Source of the DNA: UBA966 sp046350355
GTDB taxonomy: Bacteria > Planctomycetota > Phycisphaerae > Phycisphaerales > SM1A02
Assembly: GCA_046350355.1 (NCBI GenBank)
Contig: JAXMAN010000002.1
Span: 496,001-560,000 of the forward strand
DNA: 64,000 bases
Direction: 5' to 3'
Shown here piece by piece: positions 60,483-64,000 of the stretch. Numbering within the stretch: position 1 is the first letter of the stretch; every line of letters starts with the position of its first letter. The notes under the pieces are model-generated. The model was given only the letters and a program-made list of their open reading frames with translations. It was not told where the DNA came from and ran no database searches. Position numbers and translations under genes: made by a program.

Positions 60483-62273
60483 TCAGTCCGGCAGCGCGGT
60501 GATCTGCTGGTCCTTCGGGTGCGTCTCCTGGACGCCCCAGGTCACGGCCATCGCGGCGGGACCGCGCGCGGTCGGCGGCACGGTGAGATCCCAGCGCAGG
60601 ATGCCCGTCGGCTGCTGCGACTGCGCGTAGCGCGCGTTGGTGCTGAGCGGGGCCGAGAGGTCGGCGAGCTTGATCTCCAGCTTCTCGTTGCGGCTGACGG
60701 GCCGGCGGTCGAGCAGCTCCATCGTGATCGCGCGGCCGGTGCCGTTGTCGACGAGCACGCGGTACTTCCAGGTCGTCGCGATGCTGCCGCCGAAGAGGCC
60801 GGCGGTGCCCGTGGTGCGGCTGACGACCTCGCGGCGCGCCGTCAGCGCGCGGTCGGGGCCGAAGAAGACGGCGAACTCCGCGTTGGGCGCGACCGAGGGC
60901 ATCGCGGTCGTGCCGATGAAGTCGCCGCCCATGAAGATCTGCGCCGGTCCGGGCAGGAACTGGAAGCCCGAGCCGTTCACGAGGTCGCCGCGCAGGAAGA
61001 CGCTCTCGGTCACCAGCGGCGCGGCGACGTAGACGAACTTCGCGGTCGGGTCGACGGTGGCGATGCGCGTGCGCTGCGTCTTGCCGGCGTCGGAGGGGAC
61101 GCTCACGCGGCGCGGGATCGAGAAGCTGGCGGCGATGCCCGCGTCGCCCACGTTCGCGTCGGCGGCGAGCGCGGCGATGGCGAGCCCGAACTTGCGATCC
61201 TCCCCTTCGTCTCCAGACTTGCCGCCCTCGGCCAGCATGCCGCCGGGCATGCCGGCGGCGGGGGCGTCGCTCTTCGCCTTCAGCTGGTCCTTGGAGGCGT
61301 AGCGCGCGCCGCTGCTGGGGCGGCCGGGGGGCGGTGGCGGCGGGGGCGCCCACACGTCCAGGAAGAGCGGCGGAACCTCGGGCGGCGCGGAGGCGCGCGC
61401 GGGCGCGGCCGTGCTCAGCGCGAGGGTGACGTTGTCCCAGGACTCGCCGGTCGCCTGCGTGACCGCGGCCTCGTACTCGATCGCGACGCTCGAGCGGTCC
61501 CCCGAGGCGCGGATCGCGTAGGTGGGCATCCAGTTGGCGTCGGGGACCATGTAGGTGAGCTCGAGCTGCACCGGTCCCGCCTCCGGCACCGCGATCTGCA
61601 CGAGCGCGGAGCGTTCCGTGCGCGTCGCGCCGCCGCGCTGCGCGAAGGTCGCCTCGAGCGCGGCGAGCTCCTGCTTCATCGTGCGCGTCTTCTTCGCGTT
61701 CTCGCGAAGGCCCGCGAGCGTGCGCGTCTTCTCCTCGCGCACCCAGGCGAGCTCCTTCGCGGTGCGCTCGAGCTCCTGCTTGCCAGTCGCGCCGTTGGCG
61801 GTCGCGTTGGCGGCGGCGCGCTCGCCGACCTGGTCGGCGAGCTTGTCCTGGTCGGCGAGGATCGCCGCCTCCGCCTCGAGCTGCGCGAGGTCGCGGCGCA
61901 TGCGCTCGATGCGGTTGGCGAGCTCGAGCCCCTCGGGCGTCCCCTGGAAGCCCGGCAGCGCGGTCTCGGCGAACTCGACGCCCAGCAGCTTGGGGGCGCT
62001 GGCCACCGCGCTGTCCCCGCCGCGCAGGACCTTCGCCTGCAGTGTCCCGGGCTCGACCTTCGGGGGCAGGCCCGTCACGCGGACGGTCCAGAGGCCCTGC
62101 TGCAGGTCGCGCTGCAGGACGCGCGTGACCGCGGCGCGCTGCGGATAGACGGTGACGCGCTCGATGCGGCCGGCGTCCGAGGCCTCGTGGCGCGGCAGGG
62201 CGTCCTGCGCGTGGGCGGCAGGGGCGAGCAGCAGCGCGAGCAGCGCGGCGGCGGAGATGCGGATTCGGGGCAC
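60483..62273 (-). CDS. DUF4140/DUF4139 (MuiA-like) exported protein, copy 2
   Basis: 596 residues, GTG start with GGAGG 8 nt upstream. Signal peptide ends at AHAQ. Same architecture as the downstream copy: RVTVYPQRAAVTRVLQRDLQQG, GGDSAVASAPKLLGVEF, coiled coil, VQLELTYMVPDANWMPTYAIRA, LVTESVFLRGDLVNGS and LLDRRPVSRNEKLEI. It differs mainly in a Pro-rich, Lys-rich central linker (about 290-350). The two proteins probably act together, perhaps as a heteromeric envelope complex; this is inference from tandem arrangement. Confidence 0.82.
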   Translation of the reverse strand: MPRIRISAAALLALLLAPAAHAQDALPRHEASDAGRIERVTVYPQRAAVTRVLQRDLQQGLWTVRVTGLPPKVEPGTLQAKVLRGGDSAVASAPKLLGVEFAETALPGFQGTPEGLELANRIERMRRDLAQLEAEAAILADQDKLADQVGERAAANATANGATGKQELERTAKELAWVREEKTRTLAGLRENAKKTRTMKQELAALEATFAQRGGATRTERSALVQIAVPEAGPVQLELTYMVPDANWMPTYAIRASGDRSSVAIEYEAAVTQATGESWDNVTLALSTAAPARASAPPEVPPLFLDVWAPPPPPPPGRPSSGARYASKDQLKAKSDAPAAGMPGGMLAEGGKSGDEGEDRKFGLAIAALAADANVGDAGIAASFSIPRRVSVPSDAGKTQRTRIATVDPTAKFVYVAAPLVTESVFLRGDLVNGSGFQFLPGPAQIFMGGDFIGTTAMPSVAPNAEFAVFFGPDRALTARREVVSRTTGTAGLFGGSIATTWKYRVLVDNGTGRAITMELLDRRPVSRNEKLEIKLADLSAPLSTNARYAQSQQPTGILRWDLTVPPTARGPAAMAVTWGVQETHPKDQQITALPD

Positions 62274-62306
62274 GGGGGCTTCCTCCAGGCGCTCAGCCTA
62301 CGACCA

Positions 62307-62340
62307 GGAAAATATGCCGGGCATGCCCGGCATATTTTCC
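62307..62340. terminator. 34-bp perfect palindrome, probable terminator of the glutamate dehydrogenase gene
   Basis: Positions 62307-62323 are the exact reverse complement of 62324-62340. A GCCGGGC/GCCCGGC core is flanked by AAAATAT and ATATTTT, so on either strand it folds as a hairpin with a U-rich 3' side. It lies 84 nt after the stop of the 62424 gene and before the copy-2 DUF4139 gene. Confidence 0.8.
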
Positions 62341-62423
62341 GTGGGAGTCATGGCCGCGGGGCCGGAGGTGTCTCCCGAGATTCCCGAGATTTCGTCGCGC
62401 GGGCGGAATTCCGCGCGCCGCGG

Positions 62424-64000
62424 TCAGTCGAAGTCCTCGAGCGCCGCCCGGGTGCCGCCGCGCGCCAGGAGCTCGGCCGCGCGCGCCGCCACGGGGCCGC
62501 CCGCGCTGCGGAGCTGCTCGACGAGCTGGCGCGTCTCGGCCCGCTTGCGCAGGTACCGCAGCGCCAGCCCGGCGATCGCGCCGGATTCGACCGAGCCGAG
62601 GAAGCCGATGCCCTCGCGGTAGACGATCCCCGAGGCCAGGCGCTTCGCGACCATCCAGTCGAGGTACGCCTGCGGGATGTCCTTCCACAGGCGGTCGCCC
62701 GCGGTCTCCTGGAGCTTGCGCGGGATGTGCTCGCGCACGACCTCGCGCGCCAGCTCGCGGTCCGCGGCCGACCAGCCCGACATCGAGGCGCGGATCGCGT
62801 CCGCGGCGTCGTTGATCACCTTCGAGAGCTGCGTCGAGATCTCCGTGAGCGGGGTGGTGGGGTGCCGGCGGCCCTCGGCCATCAGCAGCTCCGCCTCCGC
62901 GCGCGCGAGGTCGCGCAGCTTCTCGAGCACCTGCTCGACGAACTCCGCCTTGATCGCCAGGAAGGCCTTCTCGTCCAGGAGCATGCTCGCGCCGATCTCG
63001 TACGACGAGCAGATCACGCCGCACTTGTTCGCGCTCGAGTCCTTGAAGATGAGGCAGCCCGCCTTGAAGAGGTGCTTGCGCGCCTCGGGGGTCAGGAAGA
63101 GGTTCGCGCCCTCGACGATGATCGGCGCGCTGGGCTTGCCGTCGGCGCCGAGGTAGTCGCGCCAGTTCGAGTCGTTGATCGTCGCCGGGCGTCCGCCGCC
63201 GGGGACGAAGGCGTCGGTCACGAGGCGGTTGTGCAGCGTGTTGCGCATCTGCGCGCCGCCGGGGGCCTCGACGGGCACGACCGAGCCGCGCTTGCCGAGC
63301 TTCTTCGGGTCGAACTTCGCGATCGGCAGCGCCTCCTGGAAGAGGCGCAGCAGCTCCTGGTGGTCGAGCCCGTCCGGATCCTCGCCCACGCCGCTGCCGT
63401 CGGCGATGCCGACGATGCGCGCGTTCGCGCCGTAGTCGCGGTTGAGGATGCGGATCATGTTGCCCGCGACGTCGCCGTCGGGGCCGCCGGTGATCTTCAC
63501 CGTGAAGGGCTGGCGGCGCGGGTCGATGCCGCGCGCGCGCAGCGCCACGTCCAGGAAGACCGCCACGCCCTCGCTGGTCACGCCGTAGACCTTGTGGTTG
63601 ATGCCGGCGCCGGGCTTGGAGCTCATGAACGCGTCGGGGAGCGCGTAGCCGCGGTAGCGCGCGCGGCTGACGATCCACTCGATGTGCTGCGGCGTGATGT
63701 TCTCGTCGGGGCCCAGGTAGATGAGCTCCTGGCGTCCCCAGCGGTCGACGATCAGCGCGCGCGTGGGCTTGTCGTCGACGATCAGGTCGAGCAGGCTGTC
63801 GACGAAGCTCTTCACGCAGCGCGTGATGTCCGCGTCGGGCTCCAGCAGGATCGCCGCCTTCGCGCCGCCCTCGGGGATGTCCTTGTTCTTCTGCTGCTGC
63901 GCCCAGGAGAGGCCGTAGACCTCGTCGAAGACGCGCTCGCGCTCGCGCGAGTGCGCCGCCGCGCCCGAGGGCTTGACGACGCGCAGGCCGCCGCGCGCGA
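62424..64000 (-). CDS. NAD-dependent glutamate dehydrogenase (large type), C-terminal part
   Basis: The frame stays open to the window edge, so at least 525 C-terminal residues are visible and the N-terminus lies beyond base 64000. Typical segments of the large bacterial NAD-GDH: EVYGLSWAQQQKNKDIPEGG, VKSFVDSLLDLI, PDENITPQHIEWI, KITGGPDGDVAGNMI, IIVEGANLFLTPEAR and DSSANKCGVICSSYEI. It oxidises glutamate to 2-oxoglutarate and ammonia. The full protein is expected to exceed 1000 residues. A perfect palindromic terminator follows. Confidence 0.9.
   Translation of the reverse strand, partial: ARGGLRVVKPSGAAAHSRERERVFDEVYGLSWAQQQKNKDIPEGGAKAAILLEPDADITRCVKSFVDSLLDLIVDDKPTRALIVDRWGRQELIYLGPDENITPQHIEWIVSRARYRGYALPDAFMSSKPGAGINHKVYGVTSEGVAVFLDVALRARGIDPRRQPFTVKITGGPDGDVAGNMIRILNRDYGANARIVGIADGSGVGEDPDGLDHQELLRLFQEALPIAKFDPKKLGKRGSVVPVEAPGGAQMRNTLHNRLVTDAFVPGGGRPATINDSNWRDYLGADGKPSAPIIVEGANLFLTPEARKHLFKAGCLIFKDSSANKCGVICSSYEIGASMLLDEKAFLAIKAEFVEQVLEKLRDLARAEAELLMAEGRRHPTTPLTEISTQLSKVINDAADAIRASMSGWSAADRELAREVVREHIPRKLQETAGDRLWKDIPQAYLDWMVAKRLASGIVYREGIGFLGSVESGAIAGLALRYLRKRAETRQLVEQLRSAGGPVAARAAELLARGGTRAALEDFD

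Noticed and set aside
62307..62340. Perfect palindrome as an insertion or recombination site
   Set aside because: A GC core with A-rich and T-rich flanks 84 nt after a stop codon is simplest as an intrinsic terminator.

Overview
The window is very GC-rich, densely coding and free of insertion sequences, phage genes, CRISPR arrays and rRNA. It most likely comes from a chromosome of a planctomycete of the Phycisphaerae type. Reasons: a secreted protein ending in a PEP-CTERM-like tail (PAPGAIALMGVAGLVGRR plus arginines), a giant repeat protein ending in two dockerin-like DGADLGxLLGxWG units, a CX4CHG heme-like motif of the kind seen in planctomycete proteins, KdsB (Kdo, hence an LPS outer membrane) and a meso-DAP type MurE. 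The assignment is inference from protein motifs only.

Layout. 1-6.5 kb: end of a sugar isomerase, a threonine-to-glycine pair (SDR-type threonine dehydrogenase + Kbl) coupled to a metallo-beta-lactamase/rhodanese protein, an FGE-sulfatase-fold membrane protein, and a Fic protein behind an unusually AT-rich promoter. 6.5-20 kb: Mrp-type ATPase without its CXXC, an LTxxQ periplasmic protein, a pseudopilin, TrmL, tRNA-Arg(CCU), a plant-type MTA/SAH nucleosidase, the PEP-CTERM-like protein, a phosphodiesterase/TPR protein, a CAU tRNA, a secreted fibronectin-III protein and a divergent CTP synthase. 20-26.4 kb: M1 peptidase with HEAT repeats; a TPR protein, lipoprotein hydrolase and kdsB on the minus strand. 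26.4-35.2 kb: def-fmt-queA, ubiX-VOC, then murE, murF-mraY. 35.2-47.2 kb: a dockerin-ended surface protein, an RluD-like enzyme with a membrane TPR-like protein, a HAD phosphatase, a huge degenerate indolepyruvate oxidoreductase-like protein, and metB-hom. 47.2-54 kb: rlmN, ispH divergent from hpnC-hpnD-hpnE (isoprenoid to squalene), queG. 54-64 kb: two envelope/secreted proteins, a sugar isomerase, two tandem DUF4139 proteins, and the C-terminal part of a large NAD-glutamate dehydrogenase.

Most notable regulation. The metB-hom operon has a consensus-like promoter, an almost leaderless 37-codon leader ORF with three Met codons in five, and directly after them a set of five competing CACCTG/CAGGTG elements including a 17-bp helix. 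I read this as a candidate Met-dependent leader-peptide attenuator. Across the window about 16 transcription units show a TANNNT-like box 5-11 nt before the start codon, suggesting that leaderless or nearly leaderless mRNAs are common here, alongside Shine-Dalgarno-led genes. Start codons for several genes were chosen on that basis.
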